A stretch of 64,000 bases of DNA, taken from assembly GCA_002751075.1 (NCBI GenBank), contig NAOQ01000259.1, positions 25,840-89,839 on the forward strand, given 5' to 3'. The notes beneath the pieces are model-generated. The model made no database searches, was not told the origin of the DNA, and worked only from the letters and a program-made list of their open reading frames with translations. Below, in pieces: positions 1 to 11,568 of this stretch. This DNA comes from Ichthyophonus hoferi. Its lineage: Eukaryota > Opisthokonta > Ichthyosporea > Ichthyophonida > Ichthyophonidae. Positions within the stretch are counted from its first letter, which is position 1, and every line of letters begins with the position of its first letter. The translations under genes and the position numbers were made by a program.

Positions 1-3000
1 ATATAGTATTAGTGACTATGAAGTCTCCTTGATCTTTCCTGCACTGCTGGCTAGGGTAAGGAGCATGCTTATAAAGGAAGGTGGAGCCAAGGTGGGGAAG
101 GAGGAGAGCTAACAGAGGGATAGGTGGGAGACAAGGATATGATTCGCCGTGAGGTGCGGCGACTATGGGTGCCCTTGACCAATATCTACTCTCCTAGCAA
201 GCTGTTTGCCCAATTACTAGAGGGCCTCAAGTCCAAGAATGCTCGTACTCGCAAAGAATGTGTTGAGGTACCCCTCCCCTCCCCATTAGTGCATTATTAT
301 GCGGCCTCATAGGAGAAACAGCTGTCTTATCCCCTTGTACCAATTGTGCTACAATATATCCCTATATGCTTGGCCAGACACAAGCTTTATTCATACCACT
401 CTTATTTTGGTATCTTGGGCAAACACCACCTTATATATATATATTTCCCCACAATCATGGGACCCTCAGGCCTTCTCTGCCAAGGCCTGGAGGCATCACG
501 TATTATAATATATTATATAACACCAGAGCTATGGTATGGCCCTCTGTGCATTGCCAGTGGGGCTGGCAGCTGGTTGCTTATCAAGTGCATATACAGTACA
601 CAGATGACTATCTGTATTATATAGTATATCTTGTAGTAACATGCTGGGTTGGGTTGCAGGAGCTTGGAGCCCTAGTAGAGAAGTATGGTATCAATGTGTG
701 CCAGCCCACCACGGCCAAGGTCTTGCAGGGTGAGGTTCCCCGCTGTGGCCGTGACTTGCATTGCATAGTGTTACTCCCTGTTGCTGGTATGTGGCTGGGT
801 GTGTGCTTATAGACTGGGGTGGGGTAACAGTGATTGCAAACATCGGCCTAGCTGATCGAGATACAGCTGTACGTTCGGCCACCCTTGCCACCATTGTAAA
901 GGTGGGTACGGGGTGTCTGAGTAGGTGTAGGTATGTGCATGCTTTGCAACATATCAAATTTAGGTTGCCGTGGTTGTAAGTGTTTTAGGGACAGATAAGC
1001 ACAGACTGCCAATTAACCTTGTACGTGGCACAGTTCTGCAATATTATTGGCAGTGCCAGACTGTGGGCCATGGTTGGTAACCTGCCAGCCAGGGAAATGG
1101 CCCTGCTTGCGGAACACATTGAGCGAGCCATGCCCTCCTACCCTCCCGCACAGCCCTCCCCATCACCTGTCAACCATGGCACACCCCTGTCCTCTGGGAG
1201 GGTGTCCAATCAGTTTTCCAGTATTGGACCTGTGTATGGAGAGGTAGGTCTATGGGCCATGATGGGATGCTATATTATCTTACATGATATTGACAGTGTT
1301 TGGCTATCAACAGAATGGTATGACTAGCTTTGGAAGTGGAAGCCACAGCCGTGCAGCCCCACTCAGTAAGTGTGGAGCCTTAAGATACTATTGGACTAGA
1401 CCAAACAAAGATTACCTGCTGACTATGCTATTCAAAGGTCACAGTCCCTTCACACTTGATCTGGATCCATCTCTGCTACCTGCTGGTGCTGCAGCCCATC
1501 GTGTGTCTGCCCCCCTGGGTGCCCCTAGTGCACATTTAGACAGGCAAGTATTATAAGCTGGGACGTATGGCATGGCGTGGTATGGAGGTAGGAGACAAGC
1601 ATGAGCCTTGATGTAGGTAATGGGAACCGTATACAGAGGATTCCTTACCTTGACCCCTTACCGTATGGGGCTGTTACTGTTCCATTTGCATTTCCACTCA
1701 GCACCCACCCAGTCTTCCAGTGCCCGCCTTCTTAAGGGCTAACCGTCGTCAATCTCATCCTTAATCTTAACATGATGTTCAAATAGTCCCCAAGTGATTC
1801 TTGAACTATTTGCTAACTGGTCTACCTATTACAGGATCGCCAGCCCGTCCCAGCCTCGACCCACAGCCACCAGCGTTGCTGCCCGTGCACACGGTAAGGA
1901 CATACCCTGATTAGAGCCTACCGGACCTCCTGCTACTATGCTTATGTTGGTAGGAACACAGGAGAACGATGTATGTTAATGCAGTATCGGCATACACTGG
2001 TTGATGTTGGCTGCTACTAACCAATGGACTTGCAGGTCATCCGGGACATACAGGTCATGCAGGGTCCCGCCCAGCACAGACCAATGTGGATTTAATTGTC
2101 GACAGTGTGGCCCATCCTGACCCAGCCAAGGCCATCACGGCCCTCCGTAGGATTGTTTCTCTTGTGCGCCAGGGCCCAGAGGTGGGTTTGTAGCTTGGTA
2201 TTTACTCTGTACTGTAAGGGCAGCCTGTAGGGGCATAAGCTAACTACTCAGGGGCATCCAGGCCCAGACATGGTCTTTAGACACAGTGGATCGACTTCTT
2301 GAAAATCTCACAGTGCAACTACACAACTCATGTATCTTGCGCCTTTCAGAGGTAGGTGACATGTTGATGGTTGGGACTAATTGTTGTTTCACAAGCTGAC
2401 CCAGTGGGTTTACTGCAGGCCATGCATAGTCAAGACCAATATCAAATGGAGGAGGCTGTGAGACTTGTAAAGCATACCATAAACACCCTCATGTTCTTGT
2501 ATAACAAGGTAGGCTTTAGGTCCAGATGTAGTTGTTGGTTGTTGTGCTGTGTGATGACTGACTCGTCCTGCAGCCCGAGGGCGCTGCCCTAGTGCTTTCC
2601 CCTCCTCAGGACACAGTTCACAAATTACTGGCCGAGGTGCTTAACCGCCTGGACTGGTTTGGTTCCGTGTCATGCACTCTTTCTCCCGATGAGGTAAGCA
2701 CCTGCGTAGTGTCGTTATTGGGGGAGTAGATATTCTTACTGCCTTGCGTATATGTCCCTTCACGGTGTCTTCCGATCAACCATGCGGCAAACCATCGTCT
2801 GTAGTTTCATTGGTTTACTATTTAGATTGGTAGCTTAGGGTGAAGTGACTGAATGTCAACTGGCCAATTAATCTTTCCGATTGAACCGAAGTGTGTGGGC
2901 AACACACCTGCAGTTAAGAAATTAAAGTTAGGCTGTAGATCCCAGCCATGACACATGGTATTCCACGAACATGAACCTGCATAGTTGGCCATGCTAATCT

Positions 3001-4601
3001 GCGGCCACCCCAGGGTCAGCAGATAGTGCGGTGCCTTAACAGTCTGGCTGCCAGCATCCTCAATGCCACTGACTCCGGTCTGGTGCTTAGGTGGGTGGTG
3101 GCTCTCTCTTTGCTCTGTATATATGGGGGCACATGCGAACTCTACTAATGGACTGGATGGATGCAGGATATTACTGTGTATGTTGACGGCCAAGGCCCAG
3201 GCTGCCGAGGTGGCCGAGGTGGTACTTGTGACCCGTTGCCTTATGCGCGTCATTGAACAGCTGCACCACAATCCCACCCGAGCCAAGGCTTTAGACTGGC
3301 TGTCCATCTTAGGAGAGATTAATATATTCTTGGAAGCTCATCCACCCATGGTGTGGGAACAGCAGAGCCAATGGAGGTAGGTTCACGGTATGTGTGTGGG
3401 TATTATGGTTGGGGTGGACGAGGTGCTTCCTTCACTGGCTTGCTGTTGTGATGCTGTTAAGCCTGTTGTGTACATCACGCCGCTAGCCTGACACTGTCCT
3501 TTGCAGGGATGAGGTGGAGGACCGACCTTTACGTGCCTGTAGGGCCCTGCTCAGTATGGCAGCCAGAATGCATGGCAGTCAGTGCCTGGTCTGGGTAGAC
3601 CAGTTGGGTGATCACGACACTGATGCCCTTCAGGGCTACTTACTCAGATATATTAGCAAGGGTGAGAAGGAAAGGGCATCCCGAGCCGCACCAACTATGG
3701 CTAGTCCTGCGCCATCTTCAGAGCGACCACAACCCTCTGTTCCTAGCTATTCCTCACCTGTAATCAAGGCGGCGCCCCCTCCAGTCACCCCTGCCACCCC
3801 GGTAGACCATAGAACCGATTATGCAGAGATTTTGGAAAAGATCTTCCTCCAGATATCCAGTACTAGTGAAACGCAAAAAGTATGTGTGGATATGAAGGCG
3901 TATAGGGCATGTTGCGCCTACTTGTCTATGGTACAATTGTCATTAATTATACTTATCAATACGAATTGATAGGGTGTGCTATCTTTAAAAAATTAAACTA
4001 GATACTGGACAGGGCTTTATGGTTGCGTACTTAAATGACCCCCTTTGTACAACATAAACTTGCTTGACAATGAAAGGGAATACCACAGGGTCTGCAGGAG
4101 CTCTACGATTTCAGAGAACAATATGCAGATGCAGCAGATCTAATTGATGCCCGCATCAAGCAAACATCCTCCTTTTTTCAAGTGAGTTAAGTCAATGGGA
4201 CTAGTGCATGTACAGCCAAATTACGAGCCTGCTGACATATATGCTCCCCCTCCCAGGGTTATATTACCCGTAATCTTGAAGGCATTGCAGAGAAGAGAGC
4301 TGAGGAAGCTGGTAGGTATCCTGTGTAAACAATCTGTAGGCCATGTTTTGCTATATTGGGAAATATGCCTTACACGTTTTTTAAATTTCAGCCATGGCCT
4401 CTGCGACTCTGACAAACCGTGGAGCCGCCGGGTTGGAAAGCAACCCTCTTGATTGTAAGTATTTGTTGCATGGTTCTTCCTGGTTGACTATATACAGATA
4501 GGCTCTGACAGGCGGTGAATACAGATATCGGAGGTTCTATGTCAAGGTTAAGGGCCCTACAGGACCGTTTTCACATTGGGGCTGACACTCAGGGCCGCTA
4601 A
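1..4601 (+). CDS. XMAP215/ch-TOG/Dis1 microtubule polymerase, C-terminal part (5' end outside window)
   Basis: TOG-domain protein that binds tubulin and drives microtubule plus-end growth. Exons seen: 13-55, 124-267, 660-729, 831-901, 1034-1243, 1314-1365, 1438-1543, 1835-1893, 2036-2181, 2262-2351, 2419-2508, 2574-2693, 3014-3090, 3167-3376, 3507-3879, 4089-4181, 4257-4311, 4392-4454, 4525-4601 (TAA), about 715 residues. The first exons read VGDKDMIRREVRRLW, LLEGLKSKNARTRKECVEEL and YGINVCQPTTAKVL, the signature of TOG4 in animal ch-TOG. PFTLDLD marks the linker after it. The TOG5-like C-terminal module follows, with GLQELYDFREQYADA and QTSSFFQGYI matching the conserved segment near the ch-TOG C-terminus. 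The protein ends in a short tail ending ADTQGR. The intron after 1543 starts with GC. The family call is firm; individual splice sites are hand-made. TOG1-3 lie upstream of the window. Confidence 0.93.
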
Positions 4602-5939
4602 ATCGGATAATAGTGAGCTCAATAACATATAGAAGGCTTGCATAGCCCACCCAGACGTATAGATTATAAAAAGGAATGGACTGACTGACTAGTCAGTACT
4701 CAATGAACAAAATATGAAGGGAAAGCCTATGTTGTAGAAATAGCCTCCAGGAAGAAAGACATTAGGAGCTAATGGTGTTTACCCAGTTGATATAGTATTT
4801 AAGCCGATATAGTTCTTGGAGATAGTGACCTTAATAAAATTAGATCTTAACTATTAATTAGCAGCCTGTCTTCCACCACGGACCTATGTATAGCTAGACT
4901 ATAACCTATAAACTATTTGACTTCATTGCGATGAATCAAATTTGGGAAGATTTCTCAAGAGAAAAAAATGCAAATATTACATCCATTGTGACAATGATAC
5001 AATGATGTTTATTGATTAATGATTAAATGGCTTAATGGTATACACTGATCTGTGTTGTATATCACAGAAGTATAAAACACGCGTATATTGGTTATGGTGA
5101 TGAATGTCATCAGGCGAGGTATTAATATTTAAAGATAACACGTAGGCAAGTGGGCAAATACCCATAACCGGCTACATCCTAACCACTCCAATCTTAGATC
5201 TCTTCTGCATATCCTGCCCATCTCTATTGATATACTTGTTCCACCGACTAACATCGTCATATTTATTGTATCTATTAAAGACGAATATGAATAAATAAAG
5301 GGTAATGAGCCATGTGTGTATGTATCAAATTCGCCCAAATAAAAAACTGTGAGCGTATATCCATATGGATTAATAATGTTCTGAAATGGATTCATTTTGA
5401 TGACGATACCTGATAAACTGATTCTAAACAGCCATACTCTTATATGGCTGACTTTCATTCTATTATTCCAATAAACATAACTGTCTATCTGTGAATGATA
5501 TAAAACAGTTTATTACTATAAATTGTAACAAGAACCCCACTCTGGCGATATTTATATATACATTATGATTAGATACACCCTATCCAATATGTGGATCTGC
5601 TGTCAATTGTTGCATAACCATATCACTTTAGCTTGCAATCGTGTTGTATATCTCTCCATACTGTGCTTGACGCATTGTTTGTTAAATGTTTTATTTATCC
5701 TAGTTGCAAAAGCATTATACAAACTAAACAACATGTTGTAAACCTTCTCCTCAGATATGTAATTAGTACCATAACTATCAAATAGCCTGATTTATTTAGG
5801 GCGGTGTACCCCAGGTACTACCCACTTAAAAAATTATATTAAATCTAGTTTTGTTTGATGGATCTCAAGGAAAACGAGATGTGCAATTACGACATCATAA
5901 TGAGACTTAGGGAAGGCCTACAATAAGGATTGGGGAGGT
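4602..5939. other. Convergent intergenic region
   Basis: AT-rich DNA between two genes that converge (3' ends face each other). AATAAA-like signals occur near 4833 on the + strand, suitable for the XMAP215 transcript. No coding exon, RNA gene or repeat was recognised; short open frames here lack family resemblance and splice logic. Confidence 0.6.
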
Positions 5940-8148
5940 TTAGTCCTTCTTGCTCTTATCCTTAATGGGGGTAGGAGTCGACCCTCCACAGTAGTACAAC
6001 ATTAGGATAAAGAGAAACAGTACAAAGATTGCCATGCTGAAGCCAATGGCAAAGCACATAGCCAATGGCAGAGGATCGTCCGACTGCAATATCTGTATGG
6101 CCCACAGATTGGTTACACTTACATTATTCTTCTAATTTCTTTCTAGTGCAGCACACTTAAATACTCCTCATTGACAGGCTTGGTAGCTGGCGGTAATAAC
6201 TACAGCCTAGTCTCAGAGTGCGAGTGATGACCATTAAAATGAGACAAATCGATTATTGCAGCAAGGTTCTAGTATGACATGGCATCTTCATTCAACCCAA
6301 GCCATTTATTACAACTGGATGTGCATCCTAGTATGGAATAATACTATCAAAGAGCATTTGTAGTGATTTGGGTGTAAAACCCATTCTCAGTACCCAGGGC
6401 TACTAATCCTATTCCAAACACTATTCCAAACACCAACAGGCCCGATCAGACCTCACGGTTAAGGCCTAGGGGTAGGGATCCCTTATAAACCACCACTGCA
6501 TCCTAGCTAGACCCACCTTATAATCCTCAGGGTTATGGTTCGCCTCAAAGCCCCTAACCACTTGGCTGAACATCTGGCCTATACTGTCCATCTGGGTCAA
6601 CCTATACAGCCATCGGGTTATTGCATTATATATCCCATTTCTTCCTATCACTCTCTACTTCGCGCCTTTCATTTTCACCTGGCATGCTTTTTGTCTATAT
6701 CCTAGCTAGTTTTTCGAGGGGTCTTTTTTCTTCAGGCTCAATACACTACCGACAGAGGCGACATCCATTTCCACCACAAAGTAACAAATACAAGCACAGC
6801 AACCAGGCCCTACACCACCAACAACACCAATCATCCCACAGTTATCCAATGACAATTTCTTACAGCCATCCTTGTTCTTCGGGAACCTTCACTCCCGACA
6901 TCTCCCGCCATCCTCCCTTGGCAAACGCATCAATACCCTTCAGGGCCCTACTGCCTGTGTAGACATAAAGCAGGCCATGGTGCAAGCTGATGACCCCGCC
7001 ACCTGTCAATATGCAGTACCCCCACCCCTACCCCCAGGCTCCAAGACAGATACTTACAACATCATGACCGGCTTGTCAGTAATGCCAAAGCGCTTGCACG
7101 TCTCTAAGGGGTTCCACCTGGTTAGCCATTGGATACATACATCATGCCTGCCCGAACCCTGTGCATCAATCACATACCTTCCCCTGTCTCAGCACAGTCC
7201 AGATTTGCAAGCTGTACCCGTGGCATTCCTCTATTGGCTTGATCTGTCAGTAAAGATCCCTCCTCTCTCCCCTCCCATAGGCCTTATGCTCATACCCTCT
7301 AAGCCCCTCCTATATAAATAATTATAAAACCTCAACCTTTTAGACTCCAATCGCATATATTACGCCACTTGGCCAATCACTTTGAGACCAACTCTTTTGT
7401 TATTGGTGCATAGCCACCTCCATCTTATTCTACTTCTTCACCATTACCTCTCTCATACTCCCCCTTTAATTTCCCTCACTCACCTTCCATATTTAGGTGC
7501 CAGTTCGTCAAGCATATTCATCACGGCAGGGCAGTCCTCACATTTATTTGGGGTACTGTACAGTGTATTTAGTCAGTACAAATGCCCCATGTATGACCAA
7601 CAGAGATGATAATAGAAGAGAGGTGAGTGGTATTTATCAGGCTTCAAGCCCACCCCCCTTGGCAACAAGGTGGTATCCGTGCAAGGTAGCGTAGCGGGTC
7701 CTTCCCATACTTGGATTTATTAGCAACCAATGAAATCCTAGCAGCTAGGAAGCCCTTAAGTCATCTCTTCCTGTCTTTATGGTGTATCATCCTACAATTG
7801 TCCTCTATTCTTCCCACTCCTCACCTTCTACTCTCATCCAGCTACCAATTACAATATTTTGGGCCACTGTTGAAACATGAAAGTGTTCTGTTCCTCGTTC
7901 CATCAACACTACCAATTACGCCATCGCATGTTTCACAATCCTGAATTATAACAGAAAATGGAAGTAGAGAGGAGGTACTTAAACACCAAGAGAGGGCCTT
8001 ACAAATGAACAAGCCAGTCGCCTGTGGTGGCCCCTGTGGCGGCCTGTGTCAGCAGCTCAAAAGTGGCATCAGTCAGCTGGGTCACAGGTATCTTGTCCGC
8101 CTGTACCTGTGAGGCCAGGCCAAGTACCAACAAACTAGAAAATCTCAT
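5940..8148 (-). CDS. TMX-like transmembrane thioredoxin of the ER
   Basis: Likely thiol-disulfide oxidoreductase anchored in the ER membrane. Exons in transcript order: 8148-8003, 7555-7484, 7230-7178, 7103-7058, 6986-6864, 6601-6517, 6083-5940; 222 residues. A signal peptide starts MRFSSLLVLGLASQVQA. The thioredoxin fold follows: DWLVHFTPNKCEDC carries the active site, then LANLDCAETGEETCKRFGIT with the cis-proline segment DKPVMMF, then LYVYTGSRALKGIDAFAKGG. A single membrane helix (LAMCFAIGFSMAIFVLFLFI) precedes a short tail ending KSKKD, which fits a KxKxx ER-retrieval signal. The active site is CEDC without the usual preceding Trp, unlike CGHC of PDI or TMX3. It is divergent from the gene at 8487. 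The short exons were fixed by phase and by the CTRAC branch sites before their acceptors. I cannot say which TMX subtype it is. Confidence 0.88.
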
Positions 8149-8486
8149 AGCTAGAGTATTAATAGAAGGAAGCGAGTATGTTGCTACGGACAATAGATAG
8201 TATTATTGTTTACAAGATGTATTATTATTAATATGTAGACCCCCCTAATCGGGAATCGTATGCAATACATTAATTGATCACCCGCCTAGTTCACTGTACC
8301 TCACCTAATATGGTAGATAATATGTGTGCTAGTGCGTGATCATTTCATTTTTGGGGTCATTGGGAGTGACACTTAACATAAAGGCGTAACTTTTGACCAT
8401 CTACAACTTCATTGTCATCGTTAGATATATCCACACAGGACACCAAGTAAGTACTAGTAACTAGGGGCCAACCTGTAATATTCACC
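8149..8486. promoter_or_regulatory. Divergent intergenic region, probable shared promoter
   Basis: Only 338 bp separate the start codons of the TMX-like gene (minus strand) and the GON7-like gene (plus strand), so the promoters of both must lie here or overlap. I see no clear TATA box or initiator. The promoter role is inferred from gene orientation only. Confidence 0.45.
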
Positions 8487-9667
8487 ATGGCTGGTATACA
8501 AGCACAATTGCTTAGGGATGGGAAGATTGAGCACGAGGTGGAGATGGGCGAGGGAGAGGCCCCGAGCTTTTCACAGATGTTGACTTCCTTAGCTACTGTT
8601 AAACAAAACATAAACCAGAAGCTGACTTCTATGTTGGAGACTGCTGCCTCTTCCTCTAGCTGTGGGTGCCTGACCCCTTCCCTTTACCTTTCAAGCACAA
8701 TGTATGCATCTAGAAGTATACATACACAAAATATAACTGCCCTTCCACAACCCTTTTGGCACCCTCTCCTTTATTTTGAGGTCTCTTTTTTAACTTCCTT
8801 CTCTTTCCTCCTATTATATACTTTCAACTTGGCGTATATTAAACAAGGACAATCTTTATATTGATGTGGGGTTTTGAATATATGAATGGTGCTTTGGTGC
8901 TTCCCTTGGCCTGTGAGTTAATAAGGGGTAGGCAACAGGCCCCTAGTGTAGTGAATATTTCCCCAGCCTAGTTACACGTATTATTTGCTTGCAGCTCAAT
9001 TGACTCACAAGCGACCCTTCAAGGGTAAGTATTATTCAGCTTCCCCTGTTACCATCACCCTCCTTTATGCTATTTTACCTTGAAGGTGGGGGCTCTGAGT
9101 GCACCCACCGTCTTGACCCTGCACACAACCTACCTAAAGTACATCAAATATAGGTTTCCTACCAAGATATTACATGCCGCAACATATATGGGTCGATTAC
9201 ACACCACCTGCACTTATCCATACTCTCCCTATCCCTATATGTATATCTTGCCTCTTGTTTCTTTACTACGTGTTCTCTGTTACAGTCCCATCTGGCAGCC
9301 TTCTCTCAATATTTATAGCCTTTTACAGACTATATATAGCCTAGGGCTAGAGCCTTGATTACCATGTTAGCTCTATTCTACTTGCAGTCATTTCTTCTTC
9401 TTTCTACTACTATTTTATTTTCTTTCCCCACTCTGTGATCCTCTACTCTATGTATATTCCTAATATTTTCTTTCGTTTTTATTTTTGTGACTAATGTCCT
9501 CTATTTTCTGATGATTTTCCAGTCGTACTGCTTTTAAGTAGCACGAAACATGGTATTTAATTGGTCACCAATCCCTTCCAGATGAAAAGAAGGAGGATGG
9601 CAATGAGGAGGGGGAGGAGGAGGAGGAGGAGGAGGAACCAATTGCCTCCAAGAGATCAGAGATTTAA
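8487..9667 (+). CDS. Small acidic protein, GON7-like (tentative KEOPS/EKC subunit)
   Basis: Three exons, 8487-8661, 8995-9024 (30 nt) and 9582-9667, encode 96 residues. The N-terminal half contains APSFSQMLTSLATVKQNIN followed by QKLTSMLE, which resembles the PF..LLSG......V...L..L helix of GON7. The C-terminus is a run of glutamates (GEEEEEEEEP) encoded by a GGA/GAG repeat, then SKRSEI. GON7 is a small, partly disordered acidic protein that caps the KEOPS complex making t6A in tRNA; size and layout fit, but the similarity is short and I would not rely on it alone. The gene is real by splicing: phases agree and the sum is divisible by three. The alternative is an unrelated acidic chaperone-like protein. 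Confidence 0.5.
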
Positions 9668-11568
9668 ATCATTTCGAATGGTCTAGGATTGTTATATATC
9701 TATGCAGCTAGGTAAATGGCGGCAACACAAAGTATTCTGCCTACATATACTATACCATACCATTGAATTTTCCTTGCTCAGTTTTAGGCATTACTGAGGG
9801 ACCCTTCTTGGGGCATGAAGTGTCACAGGAAAAACGTGCTATTCAATGTAATATAAGATTGTGCAGCTTTAAGCACCACTAAAACTTAATAAACAGTTGA
9901 TGTTAGGAACATTAAATATGACAACACACGAATGAACTTACAGATGTATAACAGCAACCAATATAAAATGGGCAACAAAGCAGGCCAACGCCAAATTAAT
10001 AAATAAGACACCCTAAATTGAGTTTTCTCAACCACTTGTGTTAGAGTAAGTCACAGTCACACTTTACTGGCTATGTAAACTCATTAAAAGAACTAATAGA
10101 GTTTTATAATCTACAATTATAAGAAGAAGACAATAAAATAGTATGAGGTGTCAGACTAACCCAGCTACCAAGGCATAACTAATTCAACCTACATCTATCG
10201 GTCAACCACAGAGTTACAATACCATACATACTTAAAGAAATTACCCCATCTCACTTCTAGTATATTGCCCCAGTTCATGTAGATATCTTAGTAATATTTG
10301 ATGAGTAACCCCATTTTTAAAGCATGGTAAAATACAAGATGTGATTGGCCCGTGAGAGGTGAGGACCTAGACTGCGATATAGAAGGTGATCTTATAGACT
10401 AACATAGAGATGGCATTTGGATTATGAATAAGAATTCCTTACATTTTAGTGGCATAAATCTATTGGGCTATATATTAGAGCAGGCATAGCTGCTGCAGTT
10501 GGCGGCCAATGGGCAATCCAAGATGTATAGTAGACAGTTACATATGCTTGTAGTGACCTCTCCGCCTATGATATCATTCCATACTTAGCTGTATATTCAG
10601 GTCTATAACTGGGATATTAATTTATAATTGCGGTATAATTGTATGCTTAAGAATTAACGGATCTATTGCAATGTATGGCAAATAATAATAACTGCCATGT
10701 ACGGTTGTCTAGTAATTAGTGCATGGTATTTGAGACAACCTTCTCATACGACTGAGTTTTAATGGAAAGGATGTATGGCTTTGCATACATTGTAATTATA
10801 AATAATACATGTGCCATCAGAATGTTTCTATATTCGGGCCGTTCCAAGCTACTCCCTTATACCTGTTATTCATATCTATGCTACTCGAATATTGATGTCC
10901 TTTCGTTATGTTATTTTATTACTCATTTTAGTCATGGTACCAGGAAAGTATTCTGTTTTGTCATTATTTACCTCCCCAACATCTGTTTTACATTGTAATC
11001 AAGACTATTAAGTGACCAGTTGGGTTACCTTTCAAACTCAAGGCTAACAAGGTGTAGTAAGAGTAAATCCTTGAGGCCAGTCTGACTAACCACTTGAAAC
11101 TTACAACAATAATCATCTGGATACTATATCAGGTTACATAACATGGAACAGTAAGTCTACTGTGGAGAACGGCCCAGCCTGTGTACAATTAGTACTAGGA
11201 TAGTTCACTTAGTCTCACTAACAGCAATATGCTTTATAACTTTATTCCCAATCAGGCCTACATAGTCCCAATGCAGGAGGCATTATAGATCTTGACTAAA
11301 ATCTGCTAATTAATCATTAATTAGTTATTAATTATCAATTAATTCGAGGTAATTATCATTCAATCTTATATGTGGCCCTCCTGATTGGATAACTATCATG
11401 TAGTATGGCTCACAGGTTGGTGTTTTATTAAAGTCAGGGCCTATGCCATTGGCTATCAGGGAGGTAACAGCATTCCCTACTAAACAACAGCCAGTCGCCT
11501 TGATACAAAGAGTTTAAGTATGCAAGTACTCCCCTATGGTACAGATGTGTGCCATATAGCAAGCTACC
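9668..11568. other. AT-rich intergenic region without recognisable genes
   Basis: About 1.9 kb between two plus-strand genes. It contains AT-rich runs, including a TTAATTA-rich patch near 11310-11345, but no exon with family resemblance, no tRNA-like fold and no clear repeat. Confidence 0.6.
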
